In this document: piece by piece, positions 9,569-18,388 of the stretch
Position numbering within the stretch: the first letter of the stretch is position 1
Layout of the letters: each line of letters opens with the position of its first letter
From: Thalassospira alkalitolerans
GTDB lineage: Bacteria; Pseudomonadota; Alphaproteobacteria; Rhodospirillales; Thalassospiraceae
Assembly (NCBI RefSeq): GCF_002115745.1
Contig: NZ_JFKB01000005.1
Span: 62,001-126,000, forward strand
Reading direction: 5' to 3'
DNA: 64,000 nt
Position numbers and translations under genes: made by a program
Notes under the pieces: model-generated
Databases searched by the model: none
The model's input: only the letters and a program-made list of their open reading frames with translations
Told to the model about the DNA's origin: nothing

Positions 9569-9987
9569 TTTCTTGCTCAAAGGCGACGCGGACCGGCCAA
9601 GTCAGAACCGGGTGGTCACATCGACATGTTGGAGGCAGCATGGCTGAAACTGGGTGTCGGAGGCCGCAAGTCTGGGGCGGCATGCCAGAACCCTGCGAGC
9701 CGGAGTAGATATTTCTGGACGGTAAGTGCTGCGGGTTGCGTGTCAGAGCGGTCAAGTTGGGCTGTGGGAGCATTGGGCGGGGCAAGTTCGCTGCGATATG
9801 CTTGGCGGCGCATCAGAGATGGCGTAGGTGTTTGCCGGGGCAGGAAGTTGCCTGTGTCAGCGTGGTTTGACGTTGTGCGGAGGACAGAGTTGAGGACGTG
9901 GCGCGATGTTTTTCCGCTATATTTTACGAAATATAGCGGCGTATTGATGCGGATCTTTCCGGGATGTCAGGCGCTAAATTCCCGATC
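9569..9987. other. Gene-free stretch between MATE and Lrp-type genes
   Basis: About 420 bases between convergent genes. Readings of up to 121 codons exist (for example plus strand 9626-9991) but lack family features and plausible starts. The only clear structure is the perfect hairpin at 9914-9939. Confidence 0.5.
9914..9939. repeat. Perfect 11-bp inverted repeat with TACG loop
   Basis: CCGCTATATTT and AAATATAGCGG enclose a TACG tetraloop. Five T residues precede it on the plus strand, but no T run follows it on either strand, so it is not a standard terminator. It lies 50 bases beyond the stop codon of the regulator gene and may protect mRNA 3' ends or bind a protein. Confidence 0.55.
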
Positions 9988-10464
9988 CTAGGCGTCAGGC
10001 ACGGGCAGGGTGGTGCTGTTTTTGACTTCGTGCAGGGTGAAGCTTGATTTGATATTGGCGACACCGGGCAGTTTCATCATGACTTCGGACAGGAAGCGCT
10101 GATAGGCGGACGGGTCCTGAACCACGATGCGCATCATGTAATCCTGATTGCCGACCATGGCATAGCAATCGACGATTTCCGGGTGCGACTGGACGGCGGT
10201 TTCAAAGCGCCTAAGCGACGGTTCGTCGTGCTGGGTCAGAGATACGGTGACAAAGACGTTGACGCCCAAATTCAAATGCGACGGTGCGAGCAGGGCAACA
10301 TATTTGCGAATCACACCGCTTTCTTCAAGCTTGCGCAGGCGGCGCAGGCACGGGGATACGGAAAGGCCGACCCTGTCGGCCAATTCGACCATCGAGATGC
10401 GCCCGTCTTCCTGAATCTCGCGAAGAATTTTGCGATCAATTGCGTCAAAACCGTTGCGCGCCAT
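9988..10464 (-). CDS. Lrp/AsnC family transcriptional regulator
   Basis: This 158-residue protein has an N-terminal helix-turn-helix (residues about 6-65, beginning GFDAIDRKILREIQEDGRIS) and a C-terminal RAM ligand-binding domain with VDCYAMVGNQDYMMRI. The family usually senses amino acids and forms octamers on DNA. The ATG at 10464 is chosen because AAAGGAG lies about 11 bases upstream; the in-frame GTG at 10476 directly abuts that site. The target genes are not evident. The divergent GNAT gene is more than 400 bases away, and TTGCGC-type half sites in that gap could be autoregulatory. Confidence 0.9.
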   Translation of the reverse strand: MARNGFDAIDRKILREIQEDGRISMVELADRVGLSVSPCLRRLRKLEESGVIRKYVALLAPSHLNLGVNVFVTVSLTQHDEPSLRRFETAVQSHPEIVDCYAMVGNQDYMMRIVVQDPSAYQRFLSEVMMKLPGVANIKSSFTLHEVKNSTTLPVPDA

Positions 10465-10887
10465 GGCGTGCCCCACTCCTTTGGTCGATAAGTGTTACTG
10501 TATTTCAGGTGGAATTTGCGCCGGGCTGATCTTTGCAAAAGTCAGCCATGTTGCGCAAAATTTCTGTTTCGCGATAAGCCATGACTTCGCGTTTCTGTCA
10601 ATCTTTGCGTGATCCATGGCATGATCTTTTACGGTAATAAATTGTGAATTTGATCCTGAGCACAAGATGTGCGTATTGCAATGCACCCTGATAGGACTTG
10701 CATGCATCAAATATCGGGGCTATGTCATTCAAGTCATTGTATTGCTTTTCTTTGTGAGCAGGTGCAGCGGAACTTATCATTGCCGCGTCCGGTAATGGCA
10801 GTATAGTATAATCGTACCAATTTACGTATTTTACTCCTGTCAGGAGCGAGGGTTGGAGAACCAACCCTTAGGACACGAAAGGCAAAC
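10465..10887. other. Divergent upstream region of Lrp-type and GNAT genes
   Basis: No gene is seen. TTGCGCAA is self-complementary at 10551-10558, and further TTTGCGC or TTTGCGT elements lie nearby (around 10515 and 10605). They are candidate operator elements for the Lrp-type regulator; nothing stronger can be claimed. Confidence 0.4.
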
Positions 10888-11388
10888 GTGGTGGACGCTG
10901 CGCAAGACACACCGGGATACAACCTGGTCACGATTGGCGAGCATAAAATCAATATTCGTCCGGCGGTCAAGGAAGACCTGCCCAATGTGGTGGCGCTTGA
11001 TGACCGCACAACGGGCCTTCGCAAGCCCGATTATTGGGATGACCTGTTTACCCGTTTTGGCAATCGCAAGGATTTGCGCTTTTTCCTGATTGCGGAAGAA
11101 GGCGATACATTGCTGGGCTGTATTTTCGGTGAAGTTCGGTCGTGGGAATTCAATTCGGTCCCGTGTGGCTGGGTCGGCACGGTCAGTGTCGAGCCGAATT
11201 TGCGTATGGGCGGGATCGGCAGTGTTCTTTACAAGGAAATCTGCCGTTGTTTCCGCAAGGCCGGGGTCACCAAAATCCGCACCATGATACCGCGCGACGC
11301 GACCGACCTTATGTCGTTCTTCCGCGCACAGGGCATGATGGCCGGTCCCTTTATCCAGCTTGAAACCGATATGGAAGAGGGGGCGTAA
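10888..11388 (+). CDS. GNAT family N-acetyltransferase
   Basis: A 166-residue GCN5-related acetyltransferase that would transfer acetyl from acetyl-CoA to an amine. The fold starts at INIRPAVKEDLPNVVALDD, and the acetyl-CoA loop is EPNLRMGGIGSVLYKEI (about residues 105-120). The gene starts with GTG at 10888, preceded by AAAGG; a second GTG follows directly. The stop is four bases before the start of the Rrf2 regulator gene, so the two form an operon. The substrate is unknown. Confidence 0.82.
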   Translation: MVDAAQDTPGYNLVTIGEHKINIRPAVKEDLPNVVALDDRTTGLRKPDYWDDLFTRFGNRKDLRFFLIAEEGDTLLGCIFGEVRSWEFNSVPCGWVGTVSVEPNLRMGGIGSVLYKEICRCFRKAGVTKIRTMIPRDATDLMSFFRAQGMMAGPFIQLETDMEEGA

Positions 11389-11392
11389 CGCC

Positions 11393-11839
11393 ATGATGTC
11401 CTTGCAAAAGGCGACCTTGTTCGCCTTATACGCCGTGCTGGAACTGGCCGAGGATACCGACCGGCAGCTTTCGGCATCCGAAATTGCCGAGCGTTACAAC
11501 ATTTCGACCAACCATCTGGCGAAGGTCCTGCGCGATCTTGGTCGGGCGGGGCTGGTGGAATCGGTGCGTGGCGCCGGGGGCGGATATCGGTTTTGTGGCA
11601 ATGCCAAGCGCACGACGTTGCTGGACGTGGTGCAACTGTTCGAAGAGGTCGGTACAGGCCCGTCGAGCGGCATTGTGCAAGAAACCAATGCCGGTGCTGC
11701 ATTGTCGCAGGTGATGGATGAGATCGAGGAAATTACCTATGCGACGCTGTTGTCGATTTCAATCGACACCATGCTGAAATTGATGCGCAAGCGCCGCCCG
11801 GAAAAACCGACATCGACCGGATTGTTCCGCGCAGTTTGA
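11393..11839 (+). CDS. Rrf2 family transcriptional regulator lacking the cysteine triad
   Basis: A 148-residue winged-helix protein of the Rrf2 family (IscR/NsrR/CymR relatives). The N-terminal domain shows ALYAVLELAEDTDRQLSASE and the recognition segment NISTNHLAKVLRDLGRAGLV, followed by the wing VRGAGGGYRF. IscR and NsrR use three conserved cysteines to hold an Fe-S cluster; here only one cysteine (in YRFCGNAK) is visible and the loop after LLDVVQLFE has none. It therefore probably does not bind a canonical cluster. The ATG at 11393 is four bases after the GNAT stop. It may control that operon itself. Confidence 0.88.
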   Translation: MMSLQKATLFALYAVLELAEDTDRQLSASEIAERYNISTNHLAKVLRDLGRAGLVESVRGAGGGYRFCGNAKRTTLLDVVQLFEEVGTGPSSGIVQETNAGAALSQVMDEIEEITYATLLSISIDTMLKLMRKRRPEKPTSTGLFRAV

Positions 11840-11909
11840 GGCCGTTGCCTATTGGCAAAGCTGGCCCTCATTCACGGTCGCAACCTATCAAGAGCAAATA
11901 AGATCAAAC

Positions 11910-11943
11910 AACAAGGCCGTCAGAGCAATCTGACGGCCTTGTT
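11910..11943. terminator. Bidirectional terminator
   Basis: A 15-bp perfect stem, AACAAGGCCGTCAGA and its complement, with loop GCAA, lies between the convergent Rrf2 and helicase genes. T runs are short, but the stem is very stable. Confidence 0.85.
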
Positions 11944-11970
11944 GCGTATTGGTTTGATATCCCGGTCAGA

Positions 11971-13938
11971 TCAGCTTTCGCTGGTGGGTGATCCGGTTTC
12001 AGCACCGTCGGTATTTGCCGCAGGAGCTGCTTTTGGAGCAGGTTTTTTACGCGGGCGACGGGCGGGTTTTGGTTTTGCAGGCTTGGCAGCGACGGCATCT
12101 GTTGCCAGTGCCGATTCCGGTACTGACTCTGGCGCCGAAGAGGGGGCCGGAGCAGGTGCCGGTGCTGAAGCCGCGGTCGATGCCGTGGTTTCGGCCTCGG
12201 CTGCCGGGGTTTCAACGTTTTGAACGGCTGCCTTGCGAGGTCTTGGAGTGCGTGTCCGGGGCGGCTTGGCCGTTTTGGTGGCTGCTGCCTTTGCCGGGGA
12301 TTTGCGGACCGGGGCCTTTTTTTCAGGCTCGGCGGCTTTGGGCTTGCCAAGGCTTGATGCCGGAACCGGGGTCAAAAGGAAGGCCGGAACGTGATCGCCA
12401 AGGCCGATAATCGGTTTGTTGTTATTGTTGTTGTTGTCGTCACGGTCGTGCCGATCATCGCGGTCACGGCGCGACGAAGACCTGCCTGATGACCGTTCCG
12501 GACGGTTCGGACGTTCATTGCGTGGTCTTGCATCGCGTTGTTGCGTGTTTTCGCGCGGCTGTTGCTGTTGCGGCTGTGGCTTGGCTTCCTGCGGGGCAGG
12601 TGTCGCCTGTGCCGGTGCCGGGGCGGCAGCTTTGGTGTCGCGTTCTGCACGGTCATCGCGGTTATTGGTATTTGCGTTGGCGTTGCGGTTGTTATCGCGG
12701 CCATTGTTACGCGTATTGTCGCGGTTGTTGTCGCGTGCCGGACGGTCATCGCGCTGCGGTGCTTTGCGGCTTTTCTTCGCGCGGCGTTTCTTGCCGGTGA
12801 AGTCGAGTTCAAGTGTCTCGATGCCATCAATTTCGGTCAGCGGGATTTCCATGTTGATGGTCTTGTTGATTGCAGCAACAAGTTTGCCATCTTCGGGCAT
12901 GGCAAGGGTAAATGCCTTGCCTTCGCGGCCCGCACGACCGGTACGACCGGTACGGTGGACGTAATCGTCGGCGTTGAACGGCACGTCAAAGTTAAAGACA
13001 TGCGATACATCGGCAACGTCGATCCCGCGTGCGGCAACGTCAGAACAGATCAAAAGGGTGATTTCACCGGTTTTGAATTTGTCCAGCGTTTCGGTGCGTT
13101 CGCTTTGGACCAAATCGCCATGCATGCGACCGGCATTAAAGCCGTGCTTGGTCAGCGATTTGTAAAGGATATCGACGTCTTTTTTGCGGTTACAGAACAC
13201 AAAGGCGTTCTTGATGTTTTCCTGACGGATCAAACGGCGAAGGGCCTCGCGTTTGTCCATATCATCTAGCACAAGGAGTTTATGTTCAACCGTGGTCGCC
13301 ATGGTCGCGGGCGGGGAAACGGTGATTTCCTTGGGATTGGACAGGAATTTGTCGGCAAGACGACGGATTTCCTTGGGCATGGTTGCCGAGAAGAAAAGCG
13401 TCTGGCGCTGTTTAGGCAGCATGTTTACGATTTTTTCGATATCGGGGATGAAGCCCATATCAAGCATGCGGTCGGCTTCGTCGATCACCAGAAGTTTGCA
13501 GTCCGACAGAAGCAATTTGCCACGTTCAAACGTATCAATCAGGCGACCCGGGGTCGCGATGATGACGTCAGCACCTTTTTCAAGGATTTTCTGCTGTTCA
13601 ACGAAGGATTCCCCCCCAATGACCAGCGCCTTGGACAGCGACATGTATTTGCCGTAGGTGTCGAAGTTTGCCGCCACCTGAGTCGCAAGTTCACGGGTTG
13701 GTTCGAGAATGATCGAGCGCGGCATGCGCATGCGTGCGCGGCCGTGATGCAAGATATCAAGCATCGGCAAGGTGAAGCTGGCTGTTTTGCCCGTACCTGT
13801 TTGCGCACAGCCAAGGATATCACGTGCCATCAGCACGGACGGAATCGCCTGACTCTGGATGGGGGTCGGGGTATCATAGCCGGCGTCTGCGACGGCTTTG
13901 AGGATATCTTCGCTCAGACCGAGATCGGCGAAATTCAT
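11971..13938 (-). CDS. DEAD-box ATP-dependent RNA helicase (RhlE-like) with long disordered tail
   Basis: The product is a 655-residue RNA helicase. The Q motif (about residues 20-35), AQTGTGKT (45-52), PTRELA, DEAD (153-156), SAT (184-186) and HRTGRTGRAGREG define an intact helicase core ending near residue 385. The remaining 270 residues are low complexity: an Arg/Asn/Asp-rich stretch, an asparagine run, a short hydrophobic motif GLGDHVPAFLLTPV, and then an Ala/Pro/Lys-rich region. RhlE-type helicases act in ribosome assembly, RNA decay and cold adaptation, and the tail probably binds RNA or drives condensates (inference). It is a single-gene unit. Confidence 0.95.
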   Translation of the reverse strand: MNFADLGLSEDILKAVADAGYDTPTPIQSQAIPSVLMARDILGCAQTGTGKTASFTLPMLDILHHGRARMRMPRSIILEPTRELATQVAANFDTYGKYMSLSKALVIGGESFVEQQKILEKGADVIIATPGRLIDTFERGKLLLSDCKLLVIDEADRMLDMGFIPDIEKIVNMLPKQRQTLFFSATMPKEIRRLADKFLSNPKEITVSPPATMATTVEHKLLVLDDMDKREALRRLIRQENIKNAFVFCNRKKDVDILYKSLTKHGFNAGRMHGDLVQSERTETLDKFKTGEITLLICSDVAARGIDVADVSHVFNFDVPFNADDYVHRTGRTGRAGREGKAFTLAMPEDGKLVAAINKTINMEIPLTEIDGIETLELDFTGKKRRAKKSRKAPQRDDRPARDNNRDNTRNNGRDNNRNANANTNNRDDRAERDTKAAAPAPAQATPAPQEAKPQPQQQQPRENTQQRDARPRNERPNRPERSSGRSSSRRDRDDRHDRDDNNNNNNKPIIGLGDHVPAFLLTPVPASSLGKPKAAEPEKKAPVRKSPAKAAATKTAKPPRTRTPRPRKAAVQNVETPAAEAETTASTAASAPAPAPAPSSAPESVPESALATDAVAAKPAKPKPARRPRKKPAPKAAPAANTDGAETGSPTSES

Positions 13939-14160
13939 ATGGTTCGTTTTCCCGCAATAAGATGCGTTAATATGTGGTTATCGCTTTGATAAAGCAGCTT
14001 GGGTCGTAAAGCTAAGACTTGATCAAGTCAAGAAAAACGCCTCGAAAAAGGGGCAAAAGTACAATTTTACCCGATCTGAGAGGCTTGTTTGCCACAATCG
14101 GGCATCGTAACCTAAATTGGGGTCAGTCCCCAAATAGATAGTGAAACAGGGAGAAAAACA

Positions 14161-14727
14161 GTGTTGATGGATGCGTCACGGGCCAGTCTGGTGATTATCG
14201 ATGTTCAGGAAAAACTTTATCCTGCCTGCGAGGAGCCGGAACAGACGGTTGAGGCATGCTGTTTTCTTGTCAAATGTGCCAACCGTTTGGATGTTCCGGT
14301 GATTGTGACAGAACAATATCCAAAAGGTCTTGGTCATACGGCACCGGCGATCCTTGATCTGGTGATGAAGTCATCCAGTACCGTCGATGGTGGAAATGTT
14401 GTTTCGAAAGTCAGTTTTTCAAGCGTGCCTGCCGATGGTTTCATGGAAAAGATCGAAGAAACACCGGGGCGCGATCAGATCGTTATTGCCGGGATGGAAA
14501 CCCATGTTTGTGTTTTGCAGACCGTGATGGAACTGATTGATCGCGGGCGCGAGGTTTATGTGGTTTCCGATGCGGTGACATCACGCAGCACGGCCGATAA
14601 AATCTTTGGTCTGGAACGTATGCGCGATGCCGGGGCAAAAATCGTAACGCGTGAAAGCGTGATGTTTGAATGGCTGCGTGTTGCCGGGACCCCGGAATTC
14701 AAGGAATTGAGCGCGCTGATCAAATGA
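14161..14727 (+). CDS. Isochorismatase family cysteine hydrolase
   Basis: A 188-residue hydrolase of the isochorismatase/nicotinamidase superfamily. The Asp of the triad is in VIIDVQEKLYPA, a Lys in VVSKVSFSS and the nucleophilic Cys in AGMETHVCVLQT. The gene starts with GTG at 14161, seven bases after AGGGAG; an ATG at 14167 is the alternative. The stop overlaps the start of the following alpha/beta hydrolase (ATGA), so they are translationally coupled. The substrate is unknown; related YcaC-type enzymes act on small amides. Confidence 0.88.
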   Translation: MLMDASRASLVIIDVQEKLYPACEEPEQTVEACCFLVKCANRLDVPVIVTEQYPKGLGHTAPAILDLVMKSSSTVDGGNVVSKVSFSSVPADGFMEKIEETPGRDQIVIAGMETHVCVLQTVMELIDRGREVYVVSDAVTSRSTADKIFGLERMRDAGAKIVTRESVMFEWLRVAGTPEFKELSALIK

Positions 14728-15611
14728 TGACAGGCCGGACCCGAAACATCGATGGGCAGTTGGTGGCGGTTGCTGAGCCGGGGCTTATACCATCGTCGGG
14801 ACCGATGCCGACATTGGAACAGGCGCCGGTATCGGTGGTTTTCCTGTCCGGCATGCTGGCTGATCATCGGATGTGGCAACCGGTGATTGACCTTTTGGGG
14901 CCGTGTTCTGGGCAATCGGATGCTTCATCTGGCAAGTCGGGCGTTATGGCGGGTATCATGCCGGTTATCCCCGATTTAAGCCGTCAGGACGATGTGGGGG
15001 CGATGGCGCGTGCGGTTTTGGATCAGGCACCGGAACGCTTTGTTCTGGTGGGCATGTCGATGGGTGGTTATGTGGCGCTTGAAATCCTGCGCATGGCGCA
15101 TGAACGTGTTTCGCATTTGATGTTGGTCAACACCCGGGCAACGGCCGATGACCCGGCGACGCGACGCAGACGATTGTTGCTGGCACGGATTGCCGGGCGA
15201 CATCAGCCGTTTCAGGGGGTGAATGAGGCGATGTTAGATGACATGCTGCATCCCGATCATCGTCATGATGATGATCTGATCGGTCTTTTGTCTGATATGG
15301 CCGAAGATTTGGGGCAGGATGTTTTTACACGTCAGATATCAGCCGTTGCCCATCGTCCTGACAGCATGGACATGTTGCGCGGCCTTGAAATGCCGTGTTG
15401 CGTGATGGCGGGCGCGGGTGACCGGGTGATTTCGCCCGCATCCCACCGCGAAATGGCGTCGGCCATTATCGGGGCAAAAATGATCGAGGTTGCCGGTGCG
15501 GGACATTATGTGCCGCTGGAGCAGCCTGGTATTTTCGCAAAGGCGTTAATTGATCTGATTGATCAGGGACGGGCGGGGGCGGCGGATCTTGCCAGATTAT
15601 CGGTCGACTGA
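14724..15611 (+). CDS. Alpha/beta hydrolase
   Basis: This 295-residue alpha/beta hydrolase has the nucleophile elbow VGMSMGGYVAL, the acid in AGAGDRVISP and the histidine in GAGHYVPLEQP. These positions match the fold shared by esterases, lactonases and C-C hydrolases. The ATG at 14724 overlaps the stop of the isochorismatase-type gene. The 3' end overlaps the convergent solute-binding-protein gene by 49 bases, so neither gene has its own terminator between them. A joint pathway with the upstream amidase-like enzyme is plausible but the substrate is not evident. Confidence 0.82.
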   Translation: MMTGRTRNIDGQLVAVAEPGLIPSSGPMPTLEQAPVSVVFLSGMLADHRMWQPVIDLLGPCSGQSDASSGKSGVMAGIMPVIPDLSRQDDVGAMARAVLDQAPERFVLVGMSMGGYVALEILRMAHERVSHLMLVNTRATADDPATRRRRLLLARIAGRHQPFQGVNEAMLDDMLHPDHRHDDDLIGLLSDMAEDLGQDVFTRQISAVAHRPDSMDMLRGLEMPCCVMAGAGDRVISPASHREMASAIIGAKMIEVAGAGHYVPLEQPGIFAKALIDLIDQGRAGAADLARLSVD

Positions 15612-16525
15612 GCCGTTTCAATATTGTCGCTATTATCGGTGCCGTTCATATATCGGGCAATAATTTGTTCAAGCGCACCGCTGTCGCGTTTGGTGGCCAG
15701 ATAGCGGTTAAAGTGGCGCATCAGGCGGGCGTTCTTTGGATTTGCCGGCAGGGCCAATTGATTGACCGCATTCATTATCGGTTCGGGATGAATTTCAAGG
15801 GCGGCAAATTCTTCGTCTTCAAGCTTTGCAATCTGTTGCAGCGATGTTTTCAGGGCGTTGCCGCGATAGATCAGGACCACATCAATGCGTTCGGCCAGAA
15901 GAAGCGCAATCGATTGGCGGGTTGAACTGAAATAGGTGACATCAAAACGTCTGCCATCACGGGCATGCGCCAGCGGGCCATGGATTGGTAATCCGCGCAA
16001 CAAGCCGACCTGAAGACCATCAAGATCCGATGGTTTGGTAATGGCAATCTTGCGTTGTTTCAGGGTGATGGCAATCAGGCTGGTGTCGCTGATGCCGTCA
16101 GAAAGAATGAAGGGATCGGTCGGGGTGAAATTATTGATACCGACAAACCCCGCCAGACCATTGCCGGTATTTTCCAGGGCGCGTTTCAGTGGAAGCTGGC
16201 GAAAGGTCATCTGGATATTCTGCCGATTACCGAAGTCGCGCAAAACGTCATAGAGAACACCGGCCGGATGGTCGTTGATCTGATAGCTTTGCGGGAAGGC
16301 ATCCTGATCGGCGAGTACAGTCAGGCGGGTGCTGATTGCATTGATGCCAGCCAGTTCAGCACCAATGCCAACCGTGGCCCCAACCCCGGTTTCATTGGCA
16401 TAGACTATGTTGTTGCCGGTACCGGTACCACAAATGGTGATGATCACCGTTATGGCGATTGCTATACTTGCCGTGATGCACGCAAACCGGCGCAATGTCG
16501 GGTTAACGAATACCCTGTCAGTCAT
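15563..16525 (-). CDS. Orphan extracellular solute-binding protein, family 3-like
   Basis: The 320-residue product has an N-terminal hydrophobic export segment (SIAIAITVIITICG) and a body resembling bacterial solute-binding proteins of family 3, with GVLYDVLRDFG, PSDLDGLQVGLLRGLP and a C-terminal NARLMRHFNRYLA. The ATG at 16525 is preferred over an in-frame TTG at 16543; no strong ribosome site marks either. No permease or ATPase lies nearby, so it may be a stand-alone sensor or scavenging protein. The C-terminus is encoded opposite the 3' end of the hydrolase gene. Confidence 0.7.
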   Translation of the reverse strand: MTDRVFVNPTLRRFACITASIAIAITVIITICGTGTGNNIVYANETGVGATVGIGAELAGINAISTRLTVLADQDAFPQSYQINDHPAGVLYDVLRDFGNRQNIQMTFRQLPLKRALENTGNGLAGFVGINNFTPTDPFILSDGISDTSLIAITLKQRKIAITKPSDLDGLQVGLLRGLPIHGPLAHARDGRRFDVTYFSSTRQSIALLLAERIDVVLIYRGNALKTSLQQIAKLEDEEFAALEIHPEPIMNAVNQLALPANPKNARLMRHFNRYLATKRDSGALEQIIARYMNGTDNSDNIETAQSTDNLARSAAPARP

Positions 16526-16922
16526 CGTGGCGCCGCCATGCAATTATAATTCTTTGCATTTCTGCGAAGTCCCACAACACGCGCCATTTCTGGCAACGGT
16601 TTTTCCCCATTCTAGTGATCTTCCCCGATCTTGACTGGCGTTTGTTTCCACGCCCTTTGCCTATTCTTTTGAATAGTTGAAGCAGGTTGGCCGGAATAAA
16701 CGTGCAAGGCAAGTGGGTTCGTTGTCAACCTATACCGATTGCTATTTCGGGTTTAAGGTTCGTCGGCAATAAAATGGCCGCTATTCTGGCTGAATTGGCG
16801 TTGAAAAATCCGTAAAAACCCGCAAATCTGGTGTTTTTTGGTCAATGGGTGTGATGCGCCAGTTTGCCATTATGGGTGGCAAACTGGCCGTCATCCGAGG
16901 GGGGGGCCGCAAACCGCCGAGC
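16526..16922. other. Gene-free stretch with a strong hairpin
   Basis: No gene is accepted here. It contains the upstream region of the solute-binding-protein gene and the hairpin at 16858-16888. Confidence 0.5.
16858..16888 (-). terminator. Hairpin downstream of the lipoprotein gene
   Basis: Twelve-base perfect arms GCCAGTTTGCCA and TGGCAAACTGGC are separated by 7 bases, 34 bases beyond the stop codon of the lipoprotein gene. There is no T run on the minus strand, so it may be a weak terminator or a 3'-end protector. Confidence 0.5.
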
Positions 16923-17597
16923 CTAGCAGCCGGGGGCAAACCTGTTGCAGTTGCGGTCGCCCCGGTCGCGGATCTGGCGGGGGAACAGCATGAAGTTGAC
17001 GCTGTCGGCGTTATTGACAAGTTCCTGTTCGAAATTGTTTTTGACAATATGCGCCCGGACTTCGGAAATGATGTCTTTGCCCGCACAAAAGGCAAAGCGA
17101 ACAGTTACTCGCGCGTCTTTTTCTGTTGTCCCAGCCGTTTCAATGGTTTCAGCCGTTTCAGGCGACGTGCACATTTTCTGGCGCGAGGTCGCCAATGTTG
17201 GATTAACAACGGCAACAACGCGATAGCCATCACGTAAGGTTTGATCGGATGATGGGGTATCATCCGCGGTCAGAAATGTGATGCGCGGCGGATAGCCATG
17301 ATTGGACAATGCCTGTGCCCAGACGGCATCGGGCAGGGTGGATGCGCGATCATGGATTTCAATGCGCATGGCCTGACTTGGTGCGCCATAGGTCTTGAAG
17401 GACTGAACGTCAGTGACCTGATAATACGGTGCTTCGAGTATGGACATGCCGCTGCAGCCTGATAGTGCCGCAAGACCCGACAGGATGGTCAGATGTGTTG
17501 TCCATCTTGTCCAATTTTTCCAGCCCTTCAAATCCTGTGACATCAGAAAACCCGGATGGGAAAGGCGGCCAAAAATGCCGGAAGAACGGGGTTTCAT
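16923..17597 (-). CDS. Putative lipoprotein of unknown function
   Basis: The 224-residue product has a lipobox LAALSGCSG with the acylated Cys near residue 48 of the chosen start. The ATG at 17597 is chosen because AGGAG lies six bases upstream. An ATG at 17543 would give a more usual signal peptide but has no ribosome site, and a longer open frame reaches 17729. The mature part contains ALSNHGYPPRITFLTADD and a segment with spaced cysteines (QKMCTSPE, FAFCAGKD). I recognise no family. It is divergent from the cytochrome b561 gene at 17734. Confidence 0.6.
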   Translation of the reverse strand: MKPRSSGIFGRLSHPGFLMSQDLKGWKNWTRWTTHLTILSGLAALSGCSGMSILEAPYYQVTDVQSFKTYGAPSQAMRIEIHDRASTLPDAVWAQALSNHGYPPRITFLTADDTPSSDQTLRDGYRVVAVVNPTLATSRQKMCTSPETAETIETAGTTEKDARVTVRFAFCAGKDIISEVRAHIVKNNFEQELVNNADSVNFMLFPRQIRDRGDRNCNRFAPGC

Positions 17598-17733
17598 CGG
17601 GGGCTCCTGCTGTTGGGCTGTGCGCGGGGAAGTTGCGACAATTTGATACAGTTGTGGCATATCCTTGCGAAACTTTGCGGTTAGAGTATGCGCCGGGATC
17701 AGTTGTTTCGTAACCACGAATGAGGTCACAATT

Positions 17734-18294
17734 ATGTCAGGCGCATCTGAAACACAAATTTCGCGTTGGCCGCACTGGTCCGTCCCGGCTTTTCACTGGA
17801 TTATGGCGGTACTGATGGTTGCTGCGTTTACCATTGGCCAGATTATGGAAGACACGCCGCGTGATCAACGCCTTGAAATTATGGGCTATCACGCGCTGGT
17901 GGGGATTTCGGTTCTGGTGCTGTTTTTCCCGCGTATCTGGGCTGTGGCTCGGTTATCTCGCCCGCATGAAACCGATGATCCGCGCATCATCCGCATTCTG
18001 GCGCGTGTCGCCCATGGGATTTTGTATCTGGTGATGGTTGGTCTTCCGATTACGGGGCTGATTGCGATGACAACGATTGGTCGCAATTTTCCGGTGGCGG
18101 GATTGTTCGAATTACCCAATTTTGGCCGTATCGAATGGCTGCATGAGGCAGCAGAAGACGTGCATGAGTTCTTTGTGCCCATTCTGGTCAGCCTTGTGGT
18201 GCTGCATGTTGTCGCCGCCCTTTGGCATCATATTATGCGTCATGATGACGTTCTGGCGCGCTATGTGCCGTGGTTGCGCAATCGGTCATCCTGA
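17734..18294 (+). CDS. Cytochrome b561 family membrane protein (second)
   Basis: A 186-residue bacterial b561-type cytochrome, paralogous to the one at 1184-1738. Histidines in VPAFHWIMAVL, MGYHALVGI, EDVHEFFVP and VLHVVAALWHH fit the heme ligand pattern, and four membrane helices are visible. The ATG at 17734 has GAGGT upstream; an extension to 17665 would add an implausible cysteine-containing leader. No yceI gene accompanies this copy, unlike the first one. Its role is quinone-linked electron transfer, partner unknown. Confidence 0.87.
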   Translation: MSGASETQISRWPHWSVPAFHWIMAVLMVAAFTIGQIMEDTPRDQRLEIMGYHALVGISVLVLFFPRIWAVARLSRPHETDDPRIIRILARVAHGILYLVMVGLPITGLIAMTTIGRNFPVAGLFELPNFGRIEWLHEAAEDVHEFFVPILVSLVVLHVVAALWHHIMRHDDVLARYVPWLRNRSS

Positions 18295-18388
18295 AAACGA
18301 AAAATGGCGGTGCATCAAACCGGCGAAATCTGCCACGGTTGCGTGTTTTTCGGAGAGGCCAGGGTGATGTTTTCGTTAAATCGATATT

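Noticed and set aside
9626-9991. 121-codon plus-strand frame
   Set aside because: Runs across the hairpin and into the 3' end of the regulator gene, with Cys/Trp/Arg-rich composition unlike real genes here.
16858-16888. CRISPR or REP-type repeat
   Set aside because: Single occurrence of a 12-bp hairpin; no direct-repeat array is present anywhere in the window.
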